From contig CP138906.1 of NCBI GenBank assembly GCA_033977085.1, positions 1,054,001-1,118,000 of the forward strand: a DNA stretch of 64,000 bases, written 5' to 3'. This stretch comes from Apirhabdus apintestini. Lineage in GTDB: Bacteria; Pseudomonadota; Gammaproteobacteria; Enterobacterales; Enterobacteriaceae. A program made the translations under genes and the position numbers. Below, piece after piece: positions 1 through 9,753 of this stretch. Each line of letters begins with the position of its first letter. Within the stretch, counting starts at the first letter, position 1. The notes below the pieces were generated by a model. That model made no database searches, was not told the DNA's origin, and was given only the letters and a program-made list of their open reading frames with translations.

Positions 1-56
1 TCCATAATCCGTTCAATGCGGTTATCGCCCTTCATACTGTTGCGCGCGCTCTTCAT
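1..56 (-). CDS. 5' end of an unidentified gene running off the left edge
   Basis: An ATG at position 56 on the minus strand is preceded at a good distance by an AAAGG-type ribosome binding site and stays open to the window edge. The visible peptide begins MKSARNSMKGDNRIERIM. It matches no protein I recognise, and it is neither FabB nor MnmC, which lie near yfcJ in E. coli. With 18 codons visible this may be a chance start; no function is assigned. Confidence 0.3.
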   Translation of the reverse strand, partial: MKSARNSMKGDNRIERIM

Positions 57-295
57 ACCTTTAGAAAGAGCCGTTATGCTCGCAAACTTTTATCAGCCTG
101 TCCAGGCAATCTCCGCCTGCGAAAGCCGCAGGGACGTTGACACTTTCCCCTGATTACAGGCACACTTGCAGCGCCGTCGCTTCTGGCGGCACGCAAATAC
201 AGTCACATTGACTCCACGCACCCTTGTTAACCTGAAATCGGGGGAGAGGGCGCGGTTATTCCTCGCCTTATTTTGTGCTCCCTGGAGTGAGCGGT

Positions 296-1496
296 ATGTC
301 TGCAGTAAATCAAAAGAAAAAACGCGGTCTGAAAATCTCTCTTTGTTCCGCATCGCCTTTGCGGTGTTCCTGTGTTATTTGACGGTGGGATTGCCGCTGC
401 CGGTGATCCCTTTATTTGTGCATCAGGAGTTGGGGTTCGGTAACACACTGGTAGGCGTCGCGGTAGGGATCCAGTTTCTGGCAACGGTGCTGACTCGCGG
501 CTACGCGGGTAAGCTGGCCGACCAGCGCGGCGCAAAACGTTCTGTTTTACAGGGCATGTTTTCCTGCGCGCTGGCGGGAGGCGCATGGCTACTGGCGGCG
601 CTGCTCCCCGTAGATGCGGCAATCAAGCTGGGGTTACTTCTGCTCGGAAGGCTGGTCCTTGGATTTGGCGAAAGCCAGTTACTCACCGGCACGCTGGCCT
701 GGGAATGGGGCTGGTAGGGCCAGCCCGCTCAGGTAAAGTGATGTCCTGGAACGGCATGGCGATTTACGGCGCGCTGGCGGCAGGGGCGCCGCTGGGGCTG
801 TGGATCCACGCGCGCTTCGGGTATGTGACCCTCGCGGGTGTAATCATGGTGCTGCCATTTGTCGCATGGTTATTTAACGGCGGCGTTAAAAAATCGCGCC
901 ACAGCAGGGGTGCGCCCTTCGCTGTTGAGCGTGGTTGGGTTAATTTGGCAGCCGGGGTTGGGGCTGGCGCTACAGGGCGTGGGATTTGCGGCTATTGGTA
1001 CATTTGTCTCTCTGTGGTTTGCCAGCCGGGGCTGGCCGATGGCTGGCTTTACGCTGACGGCGTTTGGCGGAGCATTCGTACTGATGCGTATTTTGTTTGG
1101 CTGGATGCCGGACCGCTTCGGCGGCGTGCGGGTCGCTGCGGTGTCGCTGATGATTGAAACCGGTGGCCTGCTGCTGCTCTGGCAGGCTTCTAACGCCTGG
1201 CTGGCGCTGCTGGGCGCGGCCCTGACCGGCTGTGGCTGTTCGCTTATTTTCCCGGCGCTGGGCGTTGAAGTAGTTAAACGCGTGCCGGCCCAGGTACGTG
1301 GGACGGCGCTGGGCGGCTACGCCGCGTTTCAGGATATCGCATATGCGGCCACCGGCCCGTTAACCGGGCTGGTGGCAACGTCGCTGGGGTATCCGTCGGT
1401 GTTTCTTACCGGTGCTATTTCCGCCGGGACAGGCATTCTGGTGACGTTAGTTGCTTTTCGCAGGAAAAAATGCCGCCTGGCGAAAAGCAGCCTTAG
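296..1496 (+). pseudogene. yfcJ: YfcJ, major facilitator superfamily transporter of the YhhS/YfcJ type (frameshifted as sequenced)
   Basis: This inner-membrane MFS permease of unknown substrate matches E. coli YfcJ along its whole length, including the blocks VGLPLPVIPLFVH, QFLATVLTRGYAGKLADQ, GKVMSWNGMAIYGAL and FGWMPDRFGG. The start is ATG 296, with GGAG just upstream. Four breaks interrupt it: A6 at 317-322 (needs 7), GGG at 701-703 (needs 4), A6 at 888-893 (needs 8) and A6 at 1465-1470 (needs 7). With these restored the protein is about 401 residues (family about 392) and ends at TAG 1494-1496, six bases from the converging flk stop. Sequencing error is more likely than real decay. Confidence 0.88.
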
Positions 1497-1502
1497 CGCA
1501 AT

Positions 1503-2500
1503 TTATATCAATAACCAGAATAAAATCACTAGTATCAGCACGATGAGCAGGCGACCCGGATGTGCAGCAACCAGTGTCTTAATGGGGTCAAGCACTGGTG
1601 CAATAAGCGGCGTATACTCCGGCGCCTCTTCTTCATGGCGGATTGCAGAGAGACGCTCCGCCCGCTTGAAAAATAAGTGGTTAAGAATATCAAGCGTTTG
1701 TGCCGGAGTTAGTACTGTCTGCGGCGTAACATTATGCCGCTGCTGGGCGTAATCATTTATTTCACGCCATTCGGTGCTCTCCAGCGGCTGTTTTAACGCT
1801 GCCTGCAGCGTATGTAAGTTCGGCGCCGGCTGCTGCGTCAGCGTCTGGCGCGCGGTTAGCCACGTGGTTAATAACGCGTAATGGCGCGCGGGGATTAAGT
1901 CTCCGTGTTTAACGCCGGAAAGTTCCATCATTGATTGCCAAATCAGCCGGGTTGATTCGCCGGTAGTGGCGCTCAGCCGGGCGGCCAGTTTATTCAACGC
2001 GCTGTGTTCCACCGGAAGTAGCGGCCTGTCGGTGGCTGGCCGCTGCTGCGGCTGCGGTATCGCTAATTGGCCGTTCTGCAATTTAACCAACACGTCTTTC
2101 AGCTGCTCGGGACTCAGTTGACTAAGAACCGTTTGCCCCCACGTAGCGCGAATAAATTCGCTGACCGCCTGCCGGTTGTTGCCCTGCTGCAGCAAACTGG
2201 TCAGTTGCTGGAGCGTCTGTCGCGTGGATTGATGAGACTGCGCCTGTTCAAGGCGCTGATTAAGGTAATGTTCGGCCGCTGGAAAATGCTGCGCGCTCAG
2301 CGGCCGATCGTTGCGCAAATTAATCGCGTGTTTAAGTCCGGCCCACACCTCAGCGGTTTGTTGCTGGGTCAGTGCGACAATACGCGTAATAATACGCTCC
2401 AGCGCGGTGCGCTGCTGGGGCGTGAGCGGCTGGCTCTGGGGGCCGCCAACAGGAAGATCTCCCGGAGGACGCGCGCCAGCGCCGGAATGGGGTGCATCAT
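1503..2500 (-). pseudogene. flk: Flk, flagellar-checkpoint/division-associated membrane protein (one frameshift near the start)
   Basis: This matches the Flk (Div) protein, a membrane-anchored factor linked in Salmonella to coupling of flagellar ring assembly and late gene expression. The body is soluble and glutamine-rich (PQSQPLTPQQRT, ATDRPLLPVEHSALNKL, IWQSMMELSGVK). A single hydrophobic C-terminal anchor follows (LLIVLILVILFWLLI), as expected for the family. The start is set by family comparison at the double ATG at 2495-2500. Reading that frame into the body needs one extra base in the four-base run at 2489-2492. The corrected length is 332 residues against 331 in E. coli. It is divergent from pdxB and convergent with yfcJ, as in E. 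coli. Confidence 0.88.
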
Positions 2501-2726
2501 TGATAATCCTTACGTTGACCAGAGAAGGGGGTATGCGCCGGGCCTGACCGCGGTTGAGTATGCCTGGCGGCGAGATTATGGCACACTTATTCTCTTTATA
2601 CTGCAACCTTGCCTCTGCGTTGAACAATGCGGCGAACAAGCGGTGAAATGGCGCGCAATAGCGCCGCATTGTTGAACATTTTCACCGCTTTCTGGTTTTT
2701 AATTTCGCACTCAAACAGGTATTCGC

Positions 2727-3863
2727 GTGAAAATTCTCGTTGATGAAAATATGCCTTACGCCCGCGAGCTTTTTAGCCGGCTGGGCGTGGTTAAATGCGT
2801 GCCGGGGCGCCCCGTTCCCGACGCTGAATTGCAGGATGCCGATGCGCTGATGGTGAGGTCGGTAACGAAGGTAAACGCCGATCTGCTTTCCGGTACCGGA
2901 GTCCAGTTCGTTGGCACCGCCACTGCGGGTACCGATCATGTGGACCAGGACTGGCTACAACGGGCGGGGATCGGTTTCTCCGGCGCGCCGGGATGCAATG
3001 CTATTGCAGTGGTGGAATATGTATTTTCCGCGCTGCTGATGCTCGGTGAGCGCGATGGATTTCATTTGCGCGATCGCGTGGTGGGGATTGTTGGCGTTGG
3101 CAACGTCGGCGCCAGGCTGCAGGCGCGGCTTGAAGCGCTGGGAGTACGAACGCTGCTTTGCGATCCGCCGCGCGCCGATCGCGGCGATGACGGCCAATTT
3201 TATCCTCTGGAAACCCTGGTGGCACAGGCCGATGTGCTGACGTTTCACACGCCGCTATACGACGCTGGCCCTTATCAAACGCGGCATTTAGCCGATGAAG
3301 CTCTGCTGCGCGGGTTAAAACCGGGCGCTATCTTAATTAACGCCTGTCGCGGCCCGGTAGTCGATAACGCGGCGCTGCTGCGTTGCCTGGAGGAGGGGCA
3401 ATCCCTGAGCGTGGTGCTGGATGTTTGGGAAAATGAGCCAGAGCTGAATACGGCGCTGCTGCAGCGGGTAGATTTAGGCACCGCCCATATCGCAGGTTAT
3501 ACCCTTGAAGGCAAAGCGAGGGGGACGACACAGGTGTTTGAGGCCTATAGTACATTTATCGGCCAGCCGCAGCAGGTGGCTCTGGAAACACTGCTGCCAG
3601 CGCCTGATATTACGCGCCTCGCGTTGCATGGTCCGCTGGATGAACCTACGCTCAAAAAACTGGTGCACCTGGTGTATGATGTGCGCCGCGACGATGCGCT
3701 GCTACGCCCGGTAGCGGACATACCCGGCGCGTTTGATAAATTGCGTAAGCATTACTGCGAACGGCGTGAGTGGTCTTCGCTGTACGTGCAGTGCGACGAT
3801 GCTAACGCCGCGACGCTTTTACAGATGCTGGGCTTTAATGCCGTGCATCATCCTATACGTTAA
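2727..3863 (+). CDS. pdxB: Erythronate-4-phosphate dehydrogenase
   Basis: PdxB oxidises 4-phosphoerythronate to 2-oxo-3-hydroxy-4-phosphobutanoate with NAD, the second step of DXP-dependent pyridoxal phosphate synthesis in the cytoplasm. The frame is intact, and its 378 residues equal the E. coli length. It belongs to the D-2-hydroxyacid dehydrogenase family: a Rossmann GIVGVGNVG motif lies at residues 120-128 and the catalytic Arg208 (NACRGPVVD), Glu237 and His254 are all present. The C-terminal dimerisation domain typical of PdxB follows. The gene heads the pdxB-usg-truA-dedA-accD series, with 66 bp before usg. Confidence 0.97.
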   Translation: MKILVDENMPYARELFSRLGVVKCVPGRPVPDAELQDADALMVRSVTKVNADLLSGTGVQFVGTATAGTDHVDQDWLQRAGIGFSGAPGCNAIAVVEYVFSALLMLGERDGFHLRDRVVGIVGVGNVGARLQARLEALGVRTLLCDPPRADRGDDGQFYPLETLVAQADVLTFHTPLYDAGPYQTRHLADEALLRGLKPGAILINACRGPVVDNAALLRCLEEGQSLSVVLDVWENEPELNTALLQRVDLGTAHIAGYTLEGKARGTTQVFEAYSTFIGQPQQVALETLLPAPDITRLALHGPLDEPTLKKLVHLVYDVRRDDALLRPVADIPGAFDKLRKHYCERREWSSLYVQCDDANAATLLQMLGFNAVHHPIR

Positions 3864-3929
3864 TCCGCATAAGCTGGCCCGCTGAGACTGACGGCGGGCA
3901 TCACATTTTGTTGTCTGGAGTAAATCACC

Positions 3930-4940
3930 ATGTCAGAAGGCTGGAACATTGCCGTATTAGGCGCAACCGGAGCCGTGGGCGAAGCGTTGTTAGAACAACT
4001 TGCCGAACGCCAGTTTCCCGTCGGAGAGCTTATCCCGCTCGCCCGGAGTGAGAGCAGCGGTGAAACCCTGCGCTTTGCCGGTAAAAGCGTTGGCGTGGAA
4101 GATGCGGAAACGTTTGACTGGACTCGCGCTCAGCTTGCCTTTTTGTCGCAGGTAGTGACGCCTCAGCGCGCTATGCGGAGGAAGCGGCCAGCGCGGGATG
4201 TCTGATTATTGATAGCAGCGGACTGTATGCAATGGAGCCGGATGTGCCGCTGGTGGTGCCGGACGTGAATCCAGACGTGCTGGCGGATTATCGCAACCGA
4301 AATCTGGTGGCCGTCGCCGATAGTTTGACCAGCCAGCTTCTAACGGCGCTAAAACCTCTGATTGATGAAAACGGGCTGGCGCGAGTCCAGGTAACCAGTC
4401 TGCTTTCAGCCTCGGCCCACGGTAAAAAGCCGTAGACGCATTGGCAGGTCAAAGCGCCCGTTTATTAAACGGGATGCCGGTAGACGACGATGATTTTTTG
4501 GCCGTCAGCTCGCTTTTAATATGCTGCCCCTGTTGCCCGACCGTGAGGGAAGCGTTCGGGAGGAGCGGTGCCTGGTAGACCAGGTGCGTAAAGTACTGCA
4601 GGACGACGGTGCAATTGTTTCAGCAAGCTGCGTGCAGTCGCCGGTATTCTACGGACACGCACAAATGGTTAGCGTGGAAGGATTGCGCCCGGTATCGGCC
4701 GAGGAAGCCCGCGATGCGCTGGGGCGCGCTGAGGATATCACGCTGTCGGAAGAGGATGACTTCCCAACCCAGGTCGGCGATGCATCCGATAATGCCCGGC
4801 TTTCCGTTGGCTGTGTGCGCAATGATTACGGCGCACCGGATGTCATTCAATTCTGGTCGGTTGCCGATAATGTTCGCTTTGGCGGGGCTCTGATGGCTAT
4901 CAAAACCGCAGAGAAACTGATTCAGGAGTACCTGTACTGA
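3930..4940 (+). pseudogene. usg: Usg, aspartate-semialdehyde-dehydrogenase-like protein (three frameshifts as sequenced)
   Basis: Usg is a paralogue of aspartate-semialdehyde dehydrogenase encoded between pdxB and truA; its own activity is not established. The N-terminal NADP-binding motif (VLGATGAVGEALLEQL) and the C-terminal block (VGCVRNDYGAPDVIQFWSVA) are clear. Three runs are each one base short: T5 at 4140-4144, A5 at 4424-4428 and T6 at 4494-4499. Restoring them gives 337 residues, exactly the E. coli length. The stop overlaps the truA start as TGATG, so the two are translationally coupled. Confidence 0.9.
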
Positions 4941-5739
4941 TGGACGCGCAGCCAACGTCGCTTTACCGCCTGGCGCTGGGCATTGAGTATGACGGCAGCC
5001 GCTACTACGGCTGGCAGCGCCAGCGTGAAGTGCGCAGCGTACAGGAAAAGCTGGAAAAAGCGCTGTCGCAGGTTGCTAATGAATCCGTTAGCGTTTTTGC
5101 GCAGGGCGAACCGATGCCGGCGTTCATGCGACCGGCCAGGTGGTTCATTTCGAAACCCAGGCAGCGCGCAAAGATGCGGCGTGGACGCTGGGGGTTAACG
5201 CCAATTTGCCGGGTGATATCGCCGTGCGCTGGGTGACGGAGGTGCCTGAATCTTTTCATGCGCGCTTTAGCGCGACGGCGCGCCGCTATCGCTACATTAT
5301 CTATAATCACCGGCTACGCCCGGCGGTATTACAGCGTGGGGTAACGCATTTCCATATGCCGCTTGACGCCGGGCGTATGCACCGTGCGGCGCAGTGCCTG
5401 TTAGGCGAAAATGACTTCACGTCGTTTCGCGCCGTACAGTGCCAGTCTCGCACCCCGTGGCGTAATGTGATGCATGTTCAGGTTGAGCGCTACGGAGCCT
5501 GGGTGGTGGTGGACATTAAAGCCAATGCGTTTGTACATCATATGGTGAGGAATATTGTCGGTAGCCTCCTCGAAGTGGGCTGCGGTAATCAGCCCGAAGC
5601 CTGGATTGCTGAACTGCTGGCGGCGAAAGACAGAACGCTTGCGGCGGCGACGGCAAAAGCCGAAGGACTTTATCTGGTTGCGGTGGATTATCCAGACGCG
5701 TACGCTATCCCCCGTACCCCATTAGGGCCGCTTTTTTAG
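4940..5739 (+). pseudogene. truA: tRNA pseudouridine(38-40) synthase TruA (one frameshift as sequenced)
   Basis: TruA isomerises uridines 38-40 in the anticodon arm of many tRNAs. Across the break the sequence reads FCAGRTDAGVH, which carries the catalytic aspartate, followed by GQVVHFET, FHARFSATARRYRYII and NAFVHHMVRNIVGSLLEVG. The T5 run at 5094-5098 needs a sixth T; the corrected protein has 266 residues. The start ATG overlaps the usg stop. Loss of TruA is tolerated in the laboratory but harms translation, so a homopolymer miscall is the likelier explanation. Confidence 0.92.
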
Positions 5740-5771
5740 CGGATTGATATCCGTTGAGGAAATAAATCATT

Positions 5772-6433
5772 ATGGATTTTATCCGTTTTGTTATTGATTT
5801 TATTCTGCATATCGATACGCATCTTGCGGAAATGGTTGCCCAGTATGGCATTTGGGTGTACGCCATCTTATTCCTGATCCTATTTTGTGAAACGGGGCTG
5901 GTGGTGACGCCTTTTTACCCGGTGACTCACTGCTGTTTGTGGCCGGCGCGCTCTCGGCGCTGCCAGGTAATGATTTGAATGTTCACGCAATGGCGCTATT
6001 AATGACGCTGGCGGCGATTATCGGTGATGCGGTGAATTACGCGATTGGCCGGCTGTTTGGGGAAAAACTGTTTAGTCATCCCGACTCGCGAATTTTTCGC
6101 CGAAGCTATCTCGATAAGACGCATGCATTTTATGAGAAGCACGGTGGTAAAACGATAATTTTGGCCCGTTTTGTGCCAATTGTGCGCACTTTTGCTCCGT
6201 TTGTCGCTGGAATGGGACATATGTCATATCGCCATTTTGCCGCCTGGAACGTCGCCGGCGCGCTGGTTTGGGTACTGTTGTTTACCTATGCCGGGTATTT
6301 GTTCGGTGATTTACCTATTGTGCAGGAGAATCTGAAATTATTGATTGTGGCGATTATTGTCGTTTCTGTATTGCCCGGAATTATAGAAGTTGTGCGTCAT
6401 AAGCGAGCCAGCGCTCGCCAGGTAAAAGAGTGA
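5772..6433 (+). pseudogene. dedA: DedA family inner-membrane protein (one frameshift as sequenced)
   Basis: This is a DedA/SNARE-associated family multi-pass membrane protein; some members act in undecaprenyl-phosphate or lipid recycling. Hydrophobic segments begin at once (FVIDFILHIDTHLAEM, YAILFLILFCETGLVVTPF), and the family signatures PGDSLLFVAGAL, GDAVNYAIGR, FARFVPIVRTFAPFVAG and AWNVAGALVWV are readable across two frames. The T5 run at 5912-5916 needs a sixth T to join them; the corrected length is 220 residues (E. coli 219). It follows truA by 32 bp and precedes accD by 148 bp. Confidence 0.9.
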
Positions 6434-6581
6434 TTCTTGGTCAATACCACCACTTTTTTATCCAAACTCGCCCGACGTTGTGTTTTAATGGGCGGCATTT
6501 ATGGTCTGTGGGCGGCAAAAATGACATCATTTTCCCCATGGAAAAACTGGCATAGACCAGGTTCAGGCAGAAAGGTCATCA

Positions 6582-7493
6582 ATGAGCTGGATTGAACGAA
6601 TTCTCAACAAAAGCAATATCTCCCCAACGCGTAAAGCAAGTATTCCAGAAGGGGTGTGGACCAAATGTGATAGCTGCGGCCAGGTGCTGTATCGCGCCGA
6701 ACTGGAGCGCAATCTGGAAGTGTGCCCGAAGTGCGATCACCATATGCGGATGTCCGCGCGCGAACGTTTGCACAGCCTTCTCGATCCCGAATCTATGGTT
6801 GAACTGGGCAGCGAACTGGAACCCAAAGATATACTGAAGTTTCGCGACTCGAAGAAGTATAAAGATCGTTTAACCAGCGCCCAGAAAGAAACCGGTGAGA
6901 AAGATGCGCTGGTGGTTATGAAGGGCACTCTGTATGGCAATCCTGTGGTAGCTGCGGCCTTTGAGTTCGCCTTTATGGGCGGTTCGATGGGATCGGTAGT
7001 TGGGGCGCGCTTTGTGCGTGCGGTGGAGCAGGCGCTGGAAGACAATTGTCCGCTGGTGTGTTTCTCCGCGTCAGGCGGTGCCCGAATGCAGGAAGCGCTG
7101 ATGTCGCTAATGCAAATGGCAAAAACCAGCGCTGCGTTGGCGAAAATGCAGGAGCGCGGTTTACCGTATATTTCGGTATTAACCGATCCGACGATGGGCG
7201 GCGTCTCGGCGAGCTTTGCGATGCTGGGCGATCTGAATATCGCGGAACCAAAAGCGCTGATTGGCTTTGCCGGCCCGCGCGTGATTGAACAGACTGTACG
7301 TGAGAAACTGCCGCCGGGCTTCCAGCGCAGCGAGTTTTTGATTGAGAAAGGCGCCATCGATATGATTGTGCGACGCCCGGAAATGCGGTTTAAACTCGCG
7401 GATATTCTGGCGAAACTCATGAATCTTCCCGCCCCGGATCCTGAAATACAGCCGGCCCCGGTAGCGGAAACCGCACAGGACACCGATGCCTGA
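6582..7493 (+). CDS. accD: Acetyl-CoA carboxylase carboxyltransferase subunit beta
   Basis: AccD with AccA forms the carboxyltransferase that moves CO2 from carboxybiotin to acetyl-CoA, the committed step of fatty acid synthesis. The 303-residue frame is intact (E. coli 304). The zinc ribbon ligands Cys29, Cys32, Cys48 and Cys51 are present, followed by the crotonase-like core with GGSMGSVVGARFVRA, SASGGARMQE and the TDPTMGGVSASFAMLGD stretch. It is essential in enterobacteria, consistent with its intact state. A GC-rich hairpin follows the stop. Confidence 0.97.
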   Translation: MSWIERILNKSNISPTRKASIPEGVWTKCDSCGQVLYRAELERNLEVCPKCDHHMRMSARERLHSLLDPESMVELGSELEPKDILKFRDSKKYKDRLTSAQKETGEKDALVVMKGTLYGNPVVAAAFEFAFMGGSMGSVVGARFVRAVEQALEDNCPLVCFSASGGARMQEALMSLMQMAKTSAALAKMQERGLPYISVLTDPTMGGVSASFAMLGDLNIAEPKALIGFAGPRVIEQTVREKLPPGFQRSEFLIEKGAIDMIVRRPEMRFKLADILAKLMNLPAPDPEIQPAPVAETAQDTDA

Positions 7494-7501
7494 CGGTTAA
7501 C

Positions 7502-7526
7502 AGGCAGCGCTTCGGCGCTGCCTTTG
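7502..7526 (+). terminator. Putative intrinsic terminator after accD
   Basis: A perfect 9-bp stem (AGGCAGCGC / GCGCTGCCT) with a TTCG tetraloop is followed by a short T stretch. It lies eight bases after the accD stop. The T tail is short, so termination may be partial with read-through into folC. Confidence 0.6.
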
Positions 7527-7611
7527 CATCTCTGAACGCCTGCCACGGCGCGCCGCATTCGCGACAGGTTACGGTTAGCGTCTTTGGCGGGCCTGAACTG
7601 AAGCAGGTAAC

Positions 7612-8883
7612 ATGGCACAGACAATTCCTCAGGCTACGTCGTCTCTCCCTACGTGGCTTTCTTATCTGGAAAACCTCCACGCAAAAACCATTGATTTAGG
7701 CCTTGATCGGGTACGTCAGGTCGCAGAGCGGCTCGATGTGGTTAAGCCTGCGCCGTTTATTTTTACCGTAGCTGGCACCAATGGAAAAGGCACAACCTGC
7801 CGGGCGCTGGAGGCTATGCTGATGGCGGCGGGTTTGCGCGTTGGGGTATACAGTTCACCTCATTTGGTGCGATACACCGAGCGCGTGCGCATTCAGGGCG
7901 ATGAACTGGCAGAAGCGAAGCATACCGCTTCATTTGCGGCCATTGAAGCGGCGCGCGCAGCTATCAGCCTGACCTATTTTGAATTCGGCACGCTGTCCGC
8001 TCTGTGGTTGTTCAGACAGGCACAGCTGGATGTCGTGATACTGGAGGTTGGGTTAGGCGGGCGTTTGGATGCTACCAACCTGGTTGATGCCGATGTTGCC
8101 GCGATAGCCAGTATCGCGCTCGATCATACCGACTGGCTGGGGCCGGACAGAGAGAGTATTGGGCGCGAAAAAGCGGGCATTTTTCGTGCGCATAAGCCTG
8201 CCATTGTTGGTGAACCCGATATGCCGCGCAGCATTGCCGCCGTGGCTGAAGCAACGGGCGCGCTGCTTCAGGCGCGCAACGACGCCTGGCGCTATAGCGC
8301 AGATGATACAAGCTGGGCATTTTCCGATACGTGCGGCGAACTGGCCGCGCTTCCGCTGCCGCAGGTTCCATTGCCCAATGCGGCTACTGCGCTGGCCGCG
8401 CTGCGCGCTAGCGGTTTGCCGGTGAGCGAGGCGGCGATACGCGCCGGTCTGGCGCAGGCGGCGTTGCCCGGCCGTTTTCAAATAGCGGGTAAAGCGCCGT
8501 GTGTGATACTCGATGTGGCGCATAACCCTCATGCCGCCGCGTATCTGGTTGATCGTTTAAATCAGCGGCCGCGCGCTGGCCGTCTACTGGCCGTGGTCGG
8601 GATGCTGCACGATAAAGATATTGCCGGTACGCTTGCGTGTCTGGAGCCGCTGGTGGATAGCTGGTATTGTGCTTCTCTTGAAGGGCCGCGCGGCGCAACG
8701 GCTCAGCGGTTGCTCGCGCACCTGCCCGCAGGGGTTGGGCCGGGGTTTGATAGCGTAGCCGAGGCGTGGCGCGCGGCGTGCGCAGAGGCGAATAAAGACG
8801 ATACCGTGCTGGTATGCGGCTCTTTTCATACCGTAGCGCAGGTCATGTCGTTAATGGAGGCAGAGAAACGCGGTGGCGAGTAA
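7612..8883 (+). CDS. folC: Bifunctional dihydrofolate synthase / folylpolyglutamate synthase
   Basis: FolC ligates glutamate to dihydropteroate and then extends the gamma-glutamyl tail of tetrahydrofolate. The 423-residue frame is intact (E. coli 422). The P-loop GTNGKGTT is at about residues 55-62, with the Mur-ligase-type features SSPHLVRYTERVRI, ILEVGLGGRLDATN and ALDHTDWLG. The C-terminal domain carries ILDVAHNPHAAAYL. Its last codons overlap the GTG start of dedD by 11 bases, indicating coupled translation. Confidence 0.96.
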   Translation: MAQTIPQATSSLPTWLSYLENLHAKTIDLGLDRVRQVAERLDVVKPAPFIFTVAGTNGKGTTCRALEAMLMAAGLRVGVYSSPHLVRYTERVRIQGDELAEAKHTASFAAIEAARAAISLTYFEFGTLSALWLFRQAQLDVVILEVGLGGRLDATNLVDADVAAIASIALDHTDWLGPDRESIGREKAGIFRAHKPAIVGEPDMPRSIAAVAEATGALLQARNDAWRYSADDTSWAFSDTCGELAALPLPQVPLPNAATALAALRASGLPVSEAAIRAGLAQAALPGRFQIAGKAPCVILDVAHNPHAAAYLVDRLNQRPRAGRLLAVVGMLHDKDIAGTLACLEPLVDSWYCASLEGPRGATAQRLLAHLPAGVGPGFDSVAEAWRAACAEANKDDTVLVCGSFHTVAQVMSLMEAEKRGGE

Positions 8884-9577
8884 ATTTCAGAATCGATTAG
8901 TTGGGACGATTGTGCTGGTGGCCGTGGGGTTATCGTGCTGCCGGGGCTGCTGGACGGGCAAAAAACACTATAAAGATGAATTCGCCGCTATTCCGCTGGT
9001 GCCAAAGCCCGGTGATAAAAATGAGCAGGATATGCTTCCACCCGTTAGCCAGTCTTTGCCCAGCCAGCCGCCGGAAGGCGCGGCGGAGGAGATTAGGGCC
9101 AGTAACGCCGCAGGCGTAGATGCATCTCGCCTGCCTGAGATGGCCGGTGAGCGTATGGACGACACGCCGGTGAACGAGGTGAGTACGCCGGCGCCGAAAC
9201 CCCAGCCAAAATCAAAACCACAGGTTCAGCCCCAACAAAAACCTGCGCCAAAGCCGGAAAATAAACCTCAGCCAGCGCCGCCGCCAGCGCCAAAACCGCA
9301 GGTTAAGGATATCGCGCCAGCGGGCAGCGCCTGGGTTATTCAACTGGGTGCGTTAAAGAATGCGGATAAAGCCAATGAAATTGTGGCGAAACTTCGCGGG
9401 GCAGGTTACCGAGCCTATACCATTCCTGCTACGCCGGTACAGGGCAAGATAAATCGTATCCTGGTTGGGCCTGATGCTTCTCGTGAACGGCTGGAAGCTT
9501 CTCGCGCAGAATTAACGCGGTTATCAGGTGGTTTGAGCGGCGTAGTAAAAAATATACCCCGTAACAGCACGCTGTAA
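8873..9577 (+). CDS. dedD: DedD, SPOR-domain cell division protein (open frame hides a compensated misread segment)
   Basis: DedD is a bitopic inner-membrane protein whose periplasmic SPOR domain binds denuded septal peptidoglycan and supports constriction. The start is GTG 8873 inside folC with GGAGG upstream. The layout is a short N-terminus, a transmembrane helix, a long proline/lysine/glutamine linker (residues about 100-145) and the C-terminal SPOR domain (AWVIQLGALKNADKANEIVAKLRGAGY). Residues 20-29 read LSCCRGCWTG, which is unlike the family. One extra G in the run 8926-8929 and two extra A in 8960-8965 give the expected GVIVLPGLLDGQKKHYK. The frame is therefore open only because three losses cancel. 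Confidence 0.92.
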   Translation: MASKFQNRLVGTIVLVAVGLSCCRGCWTGKKHYKDEFAAIPLVPKPGDKNEQDMLPPVSQSLPSQPPEGAAEEIRASNAAGVDASRLPEMAGERMDDTPVNEVSTPAPKPQPKSKPQVQPQQKPAPKPENKPQPAPPPAPKPQVKDIAPAGSAWVIQLGALKNADKANEIVAKLRGAGYRAYTIPATPVQGKINRILVGPDASRERLEASRAELTRLSGGLSGVVKNIPRNSTL

Positions 9578-9681
9578 CATAATGCATCCGCGCCGGCGAG
9601 AGTGGGTCACACACCGCCGGCAGCCTAAATAGTGAACTATTTTGCGCCGTTTTCTTTTTGTGCCAGAGGACGGAAACCTCT

Positions 9682-9697
9682 ACGCAAACGTTTTCTT
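9682..9697 (+). promoter_or_regulatory. PurR operator upstream of cvpA-purF
   Basis: The 16-mer ACGCAAACGTTTTCTT matches the PurR box consensus ACGCAAACGTTTGCGT in the first 12 positions and most of the second half. It lies about 57 bp before the cvpA start, where the purine repressor acts in E. coli. A plausible -10 hexamer, TAGAAT, is at 9705-9710. Confidence 0.8.
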
Positions 9698-9753
9698 TTT
9701 CTGTTAGAATCTGCCCCGGACGGGAAGCCAGGGTAGATTTGTGTGGGATTTTT

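Noticed and set aside
2067..2675. A 202-codon plus-strand frame opposite flk
   Set aside because: It lies wholly opposite flk and its leader and shows no family features.
6737..7624. A 295-codon minus-strand frame opposite accD and the accD-folC gap
   Set aside because: It is antisense to an essential, intact, highly conserved gene, is serine/arginine-rich and lacks domain resemblance; a by-product of GC-rich codon bias.
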